The notes beneath the pieces are model-generated. The model searched no databases. It had not been told where the DNA came from and saw nothing but the letters and a program-made list of their open reading frames with translations. Below, in pieces: positions 46,116-58,033 of a DNA stretch of 64,000 nucleotides (position 1 is the stretch's first letter; every line of letters starts with the position of its first letter). The position numbers and the translations under genes were made by a program. Origin of the DNA: Kingdonia uniflora. Lineage: Eukaryota > Streptophyta > Magnoliopsida > Ranunculales > Circaeasteraceae. Where the stretch lies: positions 3,782,001 through 3,846,000 of the forward strand of contig JACGCM010000779.1 of the NCBI GenBank assembly GCA_014058105.1, read 5' to 3'.

Positions 46116-46653
46116 GGCTAGGTATAACACTGATACAGAGATTGATGTCATGCTAGGAGAGTATCTGGGAAGGACTAAAAAGAAAAGGGTGGCAAGTTTT
46201 GATGTTCCTCCATTACTTCCTCATAAGAGGCTAACTCGACAATGGACAACAAAGGAGGTGGCTGGTACTGCTAAATTAGCAGTTGCAGTAGATGGGCGTC
46301 TCCCACGGGGTTCTGGCTGTGTGGTCCTGAAGAAGACCAGTGGCGAGACGTCGAGGAAGAAATTTATCAAAGTGTCTGAGACAGAAATTCAGAAGACTAT
46401 GGATGCTTATACGCCTAGGGCGGATAAGCTCAAGAAGGAGCCGGAGGATCGTTTGGTGGGGATTGAGAGCTTGAATATGTTTTTTAGCGAGGGTCGGAGA
46501 AACATGCCGAAGGTGAGAAATTTTAATGTTTTTCTACGAATGAAAAAATTGGTAGGTCCCTCAAGTATTCATTATATAACTATGATGCAGATTAAGAAGT
46601 TGGTAACTAAATCTATGGGTCGTGTTATGGGCAGTGGTGAGCTGGCAAATTAG
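46116..46653 (+). pseudogene. Element A accessory ORF part 2, better preserved copy
   Basis: Open from the L3 border to 46653: YNTDTEIDVMLGEYLGRTKK, PPLLPHKRLTRQWTTKE, ESLNMFFSEGRRNM and QIKKLVTKSMGRVMGSGELAN, then TAG; matching text (ELNAALNRHKLDAKK) follows the stop. Basic and helical; role unknown. It is only an exon-like part, cut off from its N-terminal half at 30532-31634. Confidence 0.5.
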
Positions 46654-46984
46654 ATTGCTGCCTATAAGAACATATAAAAGGATCTTATTGCGGAGAAGGT
46701 TGAGTTGAATGCAGCATTGAATAGGCATAAGCTCGATGCGAAGAAAGCGAGGGAAGCTGCGCTTGGTGAAGCGAAAAAAATGGCAGCGAAAGAGAAAAAC
46801 AAGGCTTTGTTTGTCTGATGGATACTTGACAAGTATAGATCGAGATCAAATCAAATAGTAAGGATATTTTTTGTCTGATGGATACTTGACAAGGATAGAT
46901 CGAGATCAAATCAAATAGTAAGGATATTGTTTGTCTGATGTATACTTGACAAGTATAGATCGAGATCAAATCAAATAGTAAGGA

Positions 46985-47520
46985 GCAAACTGATAACAAA
47001 ATTTGTTTATTTGAATTGATGAAAATGGTTACAGTGTTTCATCTATAAAATTGTTTCAGTTGAGCAAAGCTCCATGGATATTCAAGCTGTATTTTATCTT
47101 CAGTCATAAGCCAATAAGCTCTTCTATCTATTTTGTTGCTGACAATGTATAGCCCTTCCCAGTTTTCTGATAATTTTCTAAAAATTTTAGGTCGAGTACT
47201 ATCTTGGATCCATCGTAAGACAAGGTCTCAAATACCAAATTTCCATTTTCGAACTTTCATGTTGAATGTGTTTTTTATTGTATCATGGTATCATCCCAAA
47301 TTCGTAATGGCCTTGACTCTGGTTTCCACTATCCAATTGAGGTTGTAAAGGAGACCGAGTTCATTATCTTCGTCTGGAACTTTTCGCTGAGTACTTGGTA
47401 GATCGAGGTCCGAAGGTATGACTGTTTAGGTACCAAAAGCCATCATAAATGGAGTGCAACCTGTTGAGACTCGAGGAGTGGTTCGGCAGGCCCAAAAAAC
47501 ACTGAGCAATTCATCCACCC
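46985..47520 (-). pseudogene. Second copy of element A integrase C-terminus
   Basis: Same text as 33415-33896 in the minus direction, with more disruptions (for example the GTEAVIPSD stretch is frameshifted near 47428). Confidence 0.75.
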
Positions 47521-48334
47521 TGTAGGGAGCTAACTCCGTTTGGAAGGGGAGTCGATCCTTTCAAAGTAAACTCAATCTTCAATCAAAGGGAACAAGAAAT
47601 TGGCCAATGATAAGATAAAACTAAAGGTAAATACTTGCGCAGAGGCCCGGATGTGACTCTCTACGACCTCTGATAAGGATTTTTAAGACATTATATTACT
47701 AAAAAGTAAATTAGAGGGTTCGAGTACAGATTTTTTGGGTGGTCGAAGGTAAAGATGCAAAGGCCAGAGGAAATTTTTCTAACCCCCATTTGGTTTCCCC
47801 TCTTTTTTATTTAAAGAAGCATAGGGAGCTGAGTCACCAGATGTGGTCCGGTTTACATGATTATGTTGTCAGGAAATCCCGGCGAGTGAAGGACGCCGGT
47901 CTTGTCGGTACTGTTACTACTGCATTTATTGGTGATGGCTCCGAACGGCGCGGTGGTTGGGGTTTTCACTGTTGATGCACAGGCCAATCAATATGCTGTC
48001 TTATCTGAAGAGGTAGTTGTCTGTCTCATCATGCCTCAAACGCGTGATAGTGAGGTCGAAAGATACTTGCTATTGGGACGTTAATTCATTCTCGAAGTTA
48101 TGTCCGGTGAGATGGCTGTCTGTCTTATCATACTTCGACCGTATGTAGATATGGTCGAAAGATGTCTGCTGCAAATTAATGATCTGCTCTCAAAGTTTTA
48201 TCCGGTGTCGAAGGTTCGTCTTTGGGGGATCTCTGATGAGTCTTGTTTAGGGGTTGAGTGAGCTTTGATATATTCGAGTAGGCTATGAAGTGGGCTTCGA
48301 CTATCTGTTTGAAGGCTACGAGTAGGCTGCTATA
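47521..48334 (-). repeat. Element B LTR L4 (814 bp)
   Basis: TGTAGGGAGC to CTGCTATA; L2/L5-type diagnostic bases. Followed by a purine tract (minus) at 48335-48351. Confidence 0.88.
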
Positions 48335-48590
48335 CTCGCTCCCTCTCAGGGATAGTCTCGAAACTAGGTGGAGAGGTGTTTACTGAGAAAGCTGTTTGGT
48401 CTTGGAATCCAGGCGGTTTGACTGTTTTGTTTTTAGGGAAAGTAGTAAAAAAGAGTTTTTAAGGGATGCAGTTGGTTATAGGGTAATAAATACATTGAAG
48501 CCTATAAATATAGGCTATTGTGGAGGTACACTGTATCTTCTTTCATCTGCAATAGTTTTTTGCTCTGTTCTCCATATTCTTATCACTTGG

Positions 48591-48923
48591 ATGGATACAA
48601 CACCGAACACACGTTACCAGAAGAGGATAGGGTTTGCTCGGGACCATCGAGTGGGGCGAAAAATGGCAAAACTGCACGTAAAGTTTTTTGGCGAACATGA
48701 CCTAACCTGGGAAATACCAGACCTTATGGAGGCAGGGCCTGAGAAGTTCTTCAATGGCGACCGTATTCTTATCTTTAGGAGTAGTTGAGTTTTCAATTTA
48801 TGACTGCTGAATGGTGCTATCTCTTTCTGATGGCACTGGCTGAATGTCTCGTTTGTGCTGAGGAGATCACCTAGGAGCAGAATGTGGGGAACGGGGCGGG
48901 TCCTTTCGGTAGTAGGACTTCGG
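48591..48923 (+). pseudogene. Element B accessory frame 1, copy 2
   Basis: ATG 48591: MDTTPNTRYQKRIGFARDHR, VKFFGEHDLTWEIPDLMEAG. A one-base change in spacing after FNGD shifts the frame at about 48760. Remains continue to near 48923. Role unknown. Confidence 0.5.
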
Positions 48924-49486
48924 GTTGAGGGGGGAATGTTTTGAGTTTCTATTTTGCTATGTTTGCGGCGGCGGGGGGGGGGTTATTTCTATTATGTAGG
49001 GTTGATAGTAGAAATGTAATTTGTCTGTTAAATTTACTATTTAGAATGGACAGAGTATTTTCTTCGTACTTATATTACTATGTCTTATTGATATTGTAGA
49101 GGAATGTAAGCGAATACTCTTATAGGCGCAAGGTACAGTGATGAGCTCGAAGGTAATGATGACCGAAGGTTTAGTCTTATCTGGTTATGATGGTCAGAAT
49201 GAATTATAGTCGAACGTACGATGAAATGCTGCATTGTAATAAATGATGGTTGTCATGGTCGAATGCTCGATGTGGGTGATGTGCTCGAATAGAGGTCATC
49301 GGGAATAAGGTTTGTGTGCATGTACCAATGAATCAATTACGTCTAGGCAGTTGGAGAGGTTGCATGTTGACTTTTCGAGGTTGGAAATGAAAGGTTGTCA
49401 TTAATTTTGTTACGAAAGAGGGAGAGTTCCGGTGGGTTTGCAAGAATAAAAAGAGTTGTTGTAGAGATTACTTCTCACCTTTCTGC

Positions 49487-49843
49487 ATGTTTTTCTTGTT
49501 GTTCTTCTTCGTTGCTCATTTTGAAATGGCAGCAAATATTTTCGTTCAAGAGGACCCGGCTACTGCGAGAGTTAGGCGCATACGGGAGGCCTTGCTGGGG
49601 CTGCGACGGCGGTTTGGCCTGGAAAAGGACATTGACGCAAAAATGCCGAATATTTTAGAGGTAGAACCCGGAGCTCGAATTCTTAGGATGCCATTCACAT
49701 ACTGGTGGGGGATACTTCAGATGATGGGGTCATTCCCTAGTCATCGGATATCTTTCCTCGATGGCTTCACAGGGGATATAGTTGACCAAGATGATGCAAA
49801 TGTTGCGACCGTTATCGAAGAGGAGCAGCCTACTAATAACTAG
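49487..49843 (+). CDS. Element B accessory frame 2, copy 2 (open)
   Basis: 118 codons. MFFLLFFFVAHFEMAANIFV at the start may be a signal or anchor; MAANIFVQEDP at 49526 is an alternative start. Then ARVRRIREALLGLRRRFGL, KMPNILEVEPGARILRMPF, ending EEEQPTNN. It keeps a full frame where copy 1 has a stop, and runs opposite to the element's gag-pol. No family recognised. Confidence 0.45.
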   Translation: MFFLLFFFVAHFEMAANIFVQEDPATARVRRIREALLGLRRRFGLEKDIDAKMPNILEVEPGARILRMPFTYWWGILQMMGSFPSHRISFLDGFTGDIVDQDDANVATVIEEEQPTNN

Positions 49844-50999
49844 GGTCCTCTGAAATATAATTCTGTTATTGTCTTCTTTTGTTTTGTTTTGTAAGAGGGT
49901 TGAAATGTTAGCTGCTTTTTGAATGAAAAATAATTTCTTTGAATAACTCGTGTTTGTCAAATATTGGTTAATAGTGATAAAGTCTGATATGGAATGGATA
50001 ATATAGTTTGTCAAAATATATAGTTTGTGATGTTCGAAGATAAAAATGGGTTTGTCGAAGGGAAAAGTAAATTGTGGTGAAGCTGAAAAATTTATCTGCA
50101 GGCCTGCAGTTTTTGACTGGTCGTACTTACGACTGTACTTACGACTTTTGTGTTAAGGAGCGTGCTGAATGTCGATGGCCAATATATTAAAATGAATTTT
50201 GTTGAGGCTAGATGTTGATGATTGTTCAAGGCGTGAAATGGTCGAGTACTCGAGTGCAGAAATGTGTCGAAGATTGAGTTTTATTTGACTAGCTGCTCTG
50301 ACAGCCCAGACGGCTGGTCGGTCAGACTGGTACGAACGCCTAGGGCAGTGTGCAAAAGGCAATAATGTTGTTTTTCCCGTATGACAGAAATAAGGTAATG
50401 ATTGGCTGTTTGGACTAGACTGTTTGGCTTTAAGTAGGGGAGAAAAAGGTTTCGAGAACTTCAGGTTTTGTGAGCAGATGGTAGTAAGGGTGTTGTGCGC
50501 ACGTGGGAAGTGCGAGGGGTAAAGTGGTTAAATGACATTGGAGCCAAAAATTCTGGGGTAGTGGGGTCGTGGTAATAATAGTGGTGAGTATATCGAGGTG
50601 GTTTAATTTTTTTTGAAAGATATATAAGTGAGAGAAGAGTGATTACTGTGTTATTTTGTGGTGAGAATCGAAAGATTGGGTGAAAAGAACATACGTTATT
50701 TCGAATGTAGGGTTGCTACTTTTTTTGCTGGCTTGATCTAGCTCGTTCGAGGAGAGGGTTGCTAACCACTGGTAAGTCACTTGATCTTTGTCATGTTTAC
50801 ACTGTTTGAGGGGGTGGGTAGGAGATTTTGCATTTCGAGTGAAGAGGTTATTTTTGGGAGTGTGGAGGCTTGTTAGAACTGGGTTTCGACCCAGTCAGAT
50901 ATTTTGTGAGGGTTTTTTTTTATTTAGTGGAGAGAAATATCTGGAGGGGATAAATGGGAAAAGGGTGATAGACATGGGATTGTCGAATTTTTCACCCAA
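49844..50999. other. Element B spacer, copy 2, no gene
   Basis: Matches 36214-37425; no supported frame. Confidence 0.35.
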
Positions 51000-53142
51000 A
51001 TGTTGTGGCTCTTCTTCTGTAGGCAAAAAATGCATAACCGTCGGGCTTCGAGACAGAAACTGGTGGATGAAAAGGTTAACGAGGTCGAAGCTAGTACGTT
51101 AGGTCGAGACCCAATGGGCGAGGGTAGCAATTTAGAGGTGCTAGATGTGGTGACCGAGGCCCCGTTGTCGATGATCTGCTGGCTAGAGATGATGCGGTCA
51201 CGAAATGTCAAAGGACGATAGTGACCGAAGATAGTGATAAAGAGGAAATAGTATGGGGCAAGGGATGTGGTGTAGAACCATCGGGTAGTGGGGAGGGGGA
51301 TAAAGTGCCAGGGGGTGATAACGAGGATTCGATTGAGTCCGATGAGATCGAGGATGCCGTTTCGGCAAAACATAGGGTTAATTTAGATCGATTTGCCACA
51401 AAATTAGAACTCTCGAAGGTGGGGGTGCAACTGAGTGTGGCAAGGGGAGGGTTGACTTTCAAATCGGACCTTGGGGAAGGGATTATGGCTTATAGGGGTC
51501 TAATTTGATTAGGACTAGAGCTGCCTCTTCGGCGACTGGTAAAAGATGTGCTAAATTTTTGGGGGATAGCTCCGGTGCAGAAGAACGGTAATTTTTATGT
51601 GATGATGAGGGTGATAGAAGGGATGAATGTGAAATTGGTTGGTGAGGGTCGAGGTTTAATTAATGGCTCGACATTGTCACCTTTTATTTGAGGAAGGCTA
51701 GTCAAAACCCTGGGACATATCACCCAGAGAAGCCTTGGTTCTTCGATCCGTGCTTAACAGGTCGGGGTTGGAATAAAGATTTACTGATAGTAAGGGGTAA
51801 CTACGAGAATGTAGATAGCGATGACCAGTACAAATTACATCATAGGGTATTTGACGGAAGTAAGTTTGCTGTCAAAGGTTTGTTGTTGGTGTGCTTCTAA
51901 AATAAGTGATAACTGTGTTTTTGCCTTATTTCTGCAGGTCCGGGAAGTTTGTCTTGGAATAATCTGGTGAATTACATTGATACTCTTCTCCAGGCTAGTG
52001 AAGACTGGATAAATTCAGTGTTTGATAGTCTCGAGATCAAGAGGCAAAGAAAAAAAAGGGTGGATTCCCAGCTTCAAGACGTACCCGCTACGCCGAAGCG
52101 ATCAAAGAGAAAAAGAGGGGTAAGTGTTTCGAAAGAGAAAAAAGAAATGGGAGGGGAAATGTTGCCGAGGAATTACCAGTTTGTGCCAAGGTCAAAGAGG
52201 GGTGTGAAGCAAGCGGTGCCAGTGTCTTCTTAAACCGAGAAAGGGAAGGGTCGAGTAACGGCCGAAGCCCCTAAGGTACATCAATTGAAGGTTATTCAAC
52301 GTAAGAGATGTAAGGTACTTGAGGAGGAGGATACAATGGAGGAAGATGAAGAAATAACGGAAGTTGAGCGACAAGAGCAGGCTGTGGCAAAGCAGGCATC
52401 GATGGTCGAGCTCTGGGAGGATGGCCCTGACGAAGCTTCGAAGGAGATAAAGAAGCACATGTCTCAGGTAACTATATATAGCTATGTGTATCGATATTTT
52501 GAAGTTTTTTGCTAATTGTTCGAGTTTCGAGGTTCACTGATATCTTGAGTATTTTTAGCAGACGGAAGTCTGGGTAGAGACTTGTAACAAGGCGATGAAG
52601 TCGGTGAAGGCGAAGCTGCGACAATCAAAGGAAAATTTAGATATGTCTCATGGGAAGGAGACATCATGGGTATCAAAAGTCAGGAGGCTGAAGCAAGATA
52701 TAGATGTGCTTACTGACTTTTATGATGAGAGGCTCGAACAACAGCGGTCAAGGTTGGAGCGAGAGTGGTTGGCTAAGCTGAAGGGGTGTGAGAAGGTAAA
52801 AGCGGAATAGAAGGTGGGTTTCCAGGGGAGTATGATAAGGAGTGCATGGAGAATATGAGGCTGAAAAAGTTTGTCGATGGTATGGGGTATGATGTCGATA
52901 CGTTGCAACCTTATCCTATTTCTCCGGGACTTTTGGAGGGGGATGAATTGCAGGTGAAGGGAGGGGAGGTGAACGTCGTTGAGGAAGCAGTTAGGGGTAT
53001 TGGGGGTGATGTTGAGAGTATTCTTCGTGTAGCTCCCATTGGTGGAACTGCTGATTGTCTGATTGAAGGGTTGTGTGAGGCTGCTGAGGTTGGTGGTGCT
53101 GGGACAACTGTGGAACCAGATAGTATAACCGCTCCCACGTAA
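51000..53142 (+). pseudogene. Element B main accessory ORF, copy 2, with intron-like gaps
   Basis: Pieces in order: KVNEVEASTLGRDPMGEG, DEIEDAVSAKHRVNLDRFAT, KPWFFDPCLTGRGWNKDLL. A gap ends TTTCTGCAG at 51938, then SLSWNNLVNYIDTLLQAS and a lysine-rich basic stretch. A second gap (donor GTAACT after HMSQ near 52468, acceptor TTTTAGCAG at 52561) leads to ETCNKAMKSVKAKLRQSKEN, a coiled coil, and a tail to ITAPT with a stop at 53142. A few stops remain (for example 51219 and 52808). The middle faintly resembles PF04195. It looks like a spliced gene antisense to gag-pol. Confidence 0.55.
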
Positions 53143-53612
53143 GGTATTTTGAGGTAGGATTCGCATGCCTTCTTCTGCTGGTTGTGATGTTAAGTTGTAA
53201 TAGTGTGAACGTTGTTTGTGGCCTTCTGTTGGTATTGGAGCTCAGTAGGGGGGGTTTATTTTTTGCTTTATTTATCTATTGAATTTCTGCGGTTGATGCT
53301 GAACATATTGATGCTTGTTTCCTTGAATTGCAGTAATTTGGCTACGCATGCTGTTGATTTTCCATGTTTTTGGACTCTTGCGGATTGATTTTTGAATTAT
53401 ACTGCAACTGTTTTTTCTGACGGGAAATATGCTGAGTGTTCTCTGCATTTGATGGCATTAGCGAGTATTTTTGTATTTTTGAAGTAGACATTTGATCTGT
53501 TCGAAATAGGAAGTTGGTCTATTTGATTGACTGTAGTGTGATCGAAGTCAGAAGAGTATCAGAGATATATAGATCGAACTCTGAATGTTCTGTTGGTCAT
53601 CGGCGAGTGATA
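53143..53612. other. Element B copy 2 tail and deletion junction
   Basis: Non-coding. GATATATAGATC occurs at about 53564 and again at about 53609, just at the start of L5, marking where gag-pol was lost. Confidence 0.5.
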
Positions 53613-54525
53613 TATAGATCAAACTCCGTTTGGAAGAGGAGTCGATCCTTATAAAGTAAACTCAATCCTCAATCAAAGGGAACATGCAATTGGCCAATGA
53701 TAAGATAAAACTAAAGGCAAATACTTGCGTAGAGGCCCGAATGTGACACTCTACGACCTCTGATGAGGATTTCTAAGACAGATTAAAGTGCTGAAAAGTA
53801 AATTAGAGGGTTCGAGTACAGGTTTTCTGGGTGGTCGAAGGTAAATATGCAAAGGCCGGAGGAGATTTTTCTAACCCCCGTCTAGTTTCCCCTCTCCTCT
53901 ATTTATAGAAGCATAGGGAGCTAAGTTACCAGACGTGGGTCCGGTTTACATGATTATGTTGTCAGAAAATCCTGGCGAGTGACGGACTCCGGTCTTGTCG
54001 GTACTGTTACTGCTGCATTTATTGGTGATGGCTCTGAACGGCGCGGTGGTTGGGCTTCTCACTGTAGCTGTATAGGCCAATCAATGTGCTATCTTATCTG
54101 ATGAGGTAGTTGTCTGTCTATTCTTTCTTTGACCGCATGATACTGAGGTCGAAGGATACCTGCTGTTGGGACGTTAATTCATTCTCTAAGTTTTGTTCAG
54201 TGAGATGGTTGTCTGTCTTATCATACTTCGACCGTATGTAGATATGGTCGAAGGATGTCTGCTGGAATGTACTAATCCATTCTCGAAGTTCTTTCCGGTG
54301 AGATAGCTGTCTGTCTTATCATACTTTGACCGTATGTAGATATGGTCGAAGGATGTTTGCTGCAATGTACTGATCCGCTCTCAAAGTTCTGTCCGGTGTC
54401 GAAGGTTTGTCTCTGGGGGATCTCTGAGGAGCCTTATTTAGGGGTTGAGAGGGCTTCGATATATTTGAGTAGGCTATGAAATGGGCTTCGATCGTCTGTT
54501 CAAAGGATACGAATAGGCTACTACA
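53613..54525 (-). repeat. Element B LTR L5 (913 bp) with internal duplication
   Basis: L2/L4-type LTR. It is 98 bp longer than L2 because 54188-54285 is repeated at 54286-54383. Minus TATA box CTATAAATA at 53900-53908. Confidence 0.88.
54188..54383. repeat. 98-bp tandem duplication in L5
   Basis: Two copies holding GTCTGTCTTATCATACTT and CGTATGTAGATATGGTCGAA; the other four LTRs have one. Confidence 0.9.
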
Positions 54526-54530
54526 CACAC

Positions 54531-57500
54531 ATCGCCCTTTCTTGTCGTCGAGACACTTGCGTAATCCTGATTTGATGTTTTTGTTAATAGCTTCGACTTG
54601 TCCATTGCCTTGAGGATAATATGGTGTGGATGTTGTGATCTGGATTTTGTATTTATGGAGGAAAGCAAGTACTTTGGCCCTGATGAACTGTTTAGCATTA
54701 TCGGAGCGTGTCATATGCGGACAGCCAAATCTTGTGATGATGTGTTGCCGAAGGAACTTGATGACTTCATTTTCATCAGTATGGCTGAGAGGAACTGTTT
54801 CAACCCATTTTGTGAAGTAATCAGTGGTGACTAAGATGAACCTTCGATTTCTCGATGCCGGATGGAAAGGTCCAATGATGTCGATTCCCCATCGTTTGAA
54901 TGGCCAGAGGACATTGCTGATATGGAAGTCTAAGGCTGAAATTTTAATGCTTTGGGCATGGATTTGGCATTTGTAGCATATTCGAACGAAGTCTTCGCAG
55001 TCCTGTCTCATCTTGGGCCAGTGCAATCCTTGGGTGAAAGCGCGTTGGGCTAAAGATCTTCCAAAAACATGTGCGCCACAGACACCTTTATGAATTTCTC
55101 TGATTTTGATTTAAGCGTGATTCTAAGAGAAATATTCGATAAGTGGTCCCCCTCCTGTGATTCGATATAAGATGTGATCTTGGACGGTGAATCTGGGGCA
55201 CTTGGCCAAAAGTGATTGAGCTTCTTCTTTATTACTGGTGGGGATGTTGGAGTTGAGGTATGCATAGAATGGTCTTCTTCAGTCTTCAGGGTCATCATCT
55301 TCAGTAATAGTGATTTGGAGTGTTGACAGTATATCAAGGCTGGAATGCTCAATGATTTCAATTTCTAATGATCTCTTTTCACTATCCCCCAGCATGGCAG
55401 CGAAGTAAGCTAACGCATCGGCATGTCGATTTTCGAATCAGGGTAAGTAAGAAATTATTGCATGTTTAAATTTCTGCATCTTTTCTTCAACCAGAGCTGC
55501 GTAATCAACCATTTTTCCCGTTGTTTTGAAATTTTTGTTGTAATGATTTACTACGAGAAAAAAGTCGATGTAGACTGTTAATTCTTCAGCTCCGAGAGTA
55601 AGTGCGAGATCAAGACCGTGTAAGATTCCTTCATATTCTGTCTCATTTTTGGTGGCATAGAAGTTTAGTTTGATTGCTATCTCGATTCGATGATTGGAAG
55701 GCGTAATGAGGACGATGCCAATCCCTGATCCTTGTGGTTCTGCAGACCCGTCTGCAAAAAGTTACCAACCTGAGCTTTTGGACCATGCGTCGGGTTCTGC
55801 TATTGAGTCATTTATGAAGATTTCTTCGATTTCTTCCCAATCGGGGACTTCGATGGGAAAGTCTGCCAAAAAGTTGGCAACTGCTTGTCCCTTGATTGAT
55901 ATTTGAGGTTCGAAGGAATGTCGTATTCTCCAAGAAAAATAGACCATAGCTAGATTCTTTGAGATTTTTCTTTTTTAGAGAGTACTAGTTTGAGGGGGTA
56001 CTTGGTGATGACTTTGATGGGATGAGCTTGAAAGTAGGGACAAAGTTTTTGTGAACTGTAGACCAGGGCGAGTTGCTGTTTTTCTGTTGTTGTGTATCTT
56101 TTTTCAACAGGCATAAGTGTTTTGCTGATGAAGTAAATTAGTTTTTCAACACCGCCATCTTCTCAAATAAGGACGGAACTGATTGAATATTTAGTTGTGG
56201 ATAAGTACATTATAAGTGATTCACCATCAATTGGACTACTTATTATAGGAGGACGCCCCAAGTATCGTTTAAGATCTTGGAAAGCCATCTCACATTCAAG
56301 AGTCTAAATGACTTCCTTTTGTTGTTTGTTCGAAAGAGGAGTGGGGTTGCCACCAAGGAGGTAAAGGAGTTTGCATCGATCAGATGACTTTGAGATGAAT
56401 CTGTGAAAAATAGCAATCTTGCCTGCAAATTTTTGAACATCTTTTTTTATTCGGGGAGATGGCATCACGATAAGTGCTTTGATTTGTACAGGATCAATTT
56501 CTATCCCACTTTTGCTGACCAGATGTCCCAGGAATTTACCAGATACGACTCCAAATTGATATTTCTCTCGATTAAGTTTCATCTAGTACTTACGAAGGAT
56601 ATCAAAAATGGTTCAGAGGTGATTGGAGTAGTCTTCTCGTTTCAGGCTTTTGCATATCATATCATCGATATAGACTTCCATAATTGTGTTAAGATGATCT
56701 TTGAACATTTTAGTCACAAGTCTCTGGTAAGTAGCGCCTGTATTTTTTAAACTGAAAGGCATGACCGTGTAACAGTAGAGACCTCTGTCGGTGACGAAGG
56801 TTATTTTTTCCTTATCTTCTTCGGCGAGTGGAATCTGGTTATAACCAAAGGCTCCATCCATCATAGAAAGAAGTTCCTGCCCTACGACTGAGTCAAGAAG
56901 TTGTGGAATTAGTGGTAGTGAAAAACTGTCTTTGGGTGTGAACTTGTTGGGTTCTGTGAAGTCAACACAAGCCCTAATTTTACATTTTTCTTTGGTAACG
57001 CTATGATATTAGAAACCCACTTCGAATATCTAGCTTCCCGAATAAATCCTACCCGAAGAAGTTTATCAATTTCTTCGTTTACTGCATCGCGGAGTCGGGG
57101 AGCAAGATTTTATCGCTTTTGAATGATTGCTTTACTGTCAGGAAGGAGGTTGAGGCGGTGACAAGCGATTGAGGGATCGATGTCAGGCATTTCATGGAAT
57201 GTCCAAGCAAAGATGTCGATATTCTTCTTAAGTAGCTGTATCATGGCCTCTTTTTCGTCGGTTGATAATTTGGAGCTGATGAAGGTTGTGTCCCCTGGTC
57301 CATCAAGTTCAACCAATTCGACCATCTCGATGTCATGTTGTTCGAATGTGAGTGTTTCATCTTGCTGTAGTTGCTATGCTTTGAGAAGTTTGATTGTATG
57401 AGGGTTGGTTATGGTATTTTCACACATTCGTACAACTGCTTGGCTTCCCTTGATTCTGTATATTCCGTGATTCGTTGGAAAACGCAGCGCTAGATGATAA

Positions 57501-58033
57501 GAAGAAGGTACTGTTTTGATTGAATGTAACCAACTTCGTCCCAAAATCCCCAAATATTTGGACTCTGTATCGATGATGAGGAATTTTACGAATATAGTTT
57601 CAGAACCCGCCTGAACTGGCAGAGTGATCTCTCCTGTGGCAGATTCTTTCAAACCATTGAAGCCCGTGATTGTTGTTGTCAAAGCTTTTACCGAATCTGT
57701 AAAGCCTAGGACTTCAATTTTACTTCTGAACAATACATTTGTGGCGCTTCCGGTATAGATGAGAGGAGTATGTAGGTAGTCCTATCCGACATTGAGCATA
57801 ATGAAGAGAGGGTCATCATGAGGGTATTTGACGATGCTGATGTCACAGTCTTCTAAGGCAATTTGGTAAGGACGTTTTGATTTGCTTGTTCTTGGAAAAA
57901 AATTTGCTGACTTGTCTGGGGAGGTCATTTTACAGCAAGATGTAATTCGATCATCTTGCTTTCTTTTCTTCCCTTTCTCAATCTCGATCATATACAGGTG
58001 TCGAGCTTTCCCCTGGGCTTGATTTTGCTCCAC
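54531..58033 (-). pseudogene. Element A protease, reverse transcriptase, RNase H domains and integrase core
   Basis: Minus strand. Protease: the active site reads IYTGSATNVLF near 57760 (aspartate replaced by tyrosine), then GITGF-like and LIIDTESKYLGILGRSWLHS text. Reverse transcriptase: MPDIDPSIACHRLNLLPDSK, MMDGAFGYNQIPLAEEDKEK and YIDDM near 56680. After a degenerate RNase H, a second one reads FADGSAEPQGSGIGIV near 55750 and ETEYEGILHGLDLAL. Integrase: CQIHAQSIKISALDFH, WGIDIIGPFHPASRN, RSDNAKQF and GNGQVEAINKNI, so D, D and E are all kept. It is cut by element B at KKGR and resumes at 33896. Several stops and frameshifts. Confidence 0.88.

Larger units (their letters stand above)
46116..47520. 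repeat. Duplicate of the element A segment 32495-33896
   Basis: Holds the same accessory ORF part, three 60-bp repeats and integrase C-terminus, in the same order and nearly the same length, and ends at the same CACCC before an element B LTR (L4). Confidence 0.92.
47521..54525 (-). mobile_element. Ty3/gypsy element B, copy 2 lacking gag-pol
   Basis: L4 (47521-48334) and L5 (53613-54525) enclose only the 3' region with plus-strand frames. Gag, pol and primer site are gone. CACCC (47516-47520) and CACAC (54526-54530) flank it as a target duplication in element A's integrase, so L4 and L5 are the original pair of that insertion. Confidence 0.85.

Noticed and set aside
54319..55026. A 235-codon open frame that looks like one integrase protein
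   Set aside because: It runs from element A's integrase straight into LTR L5. The last part is LTR sequence in a chance frame, not protein.
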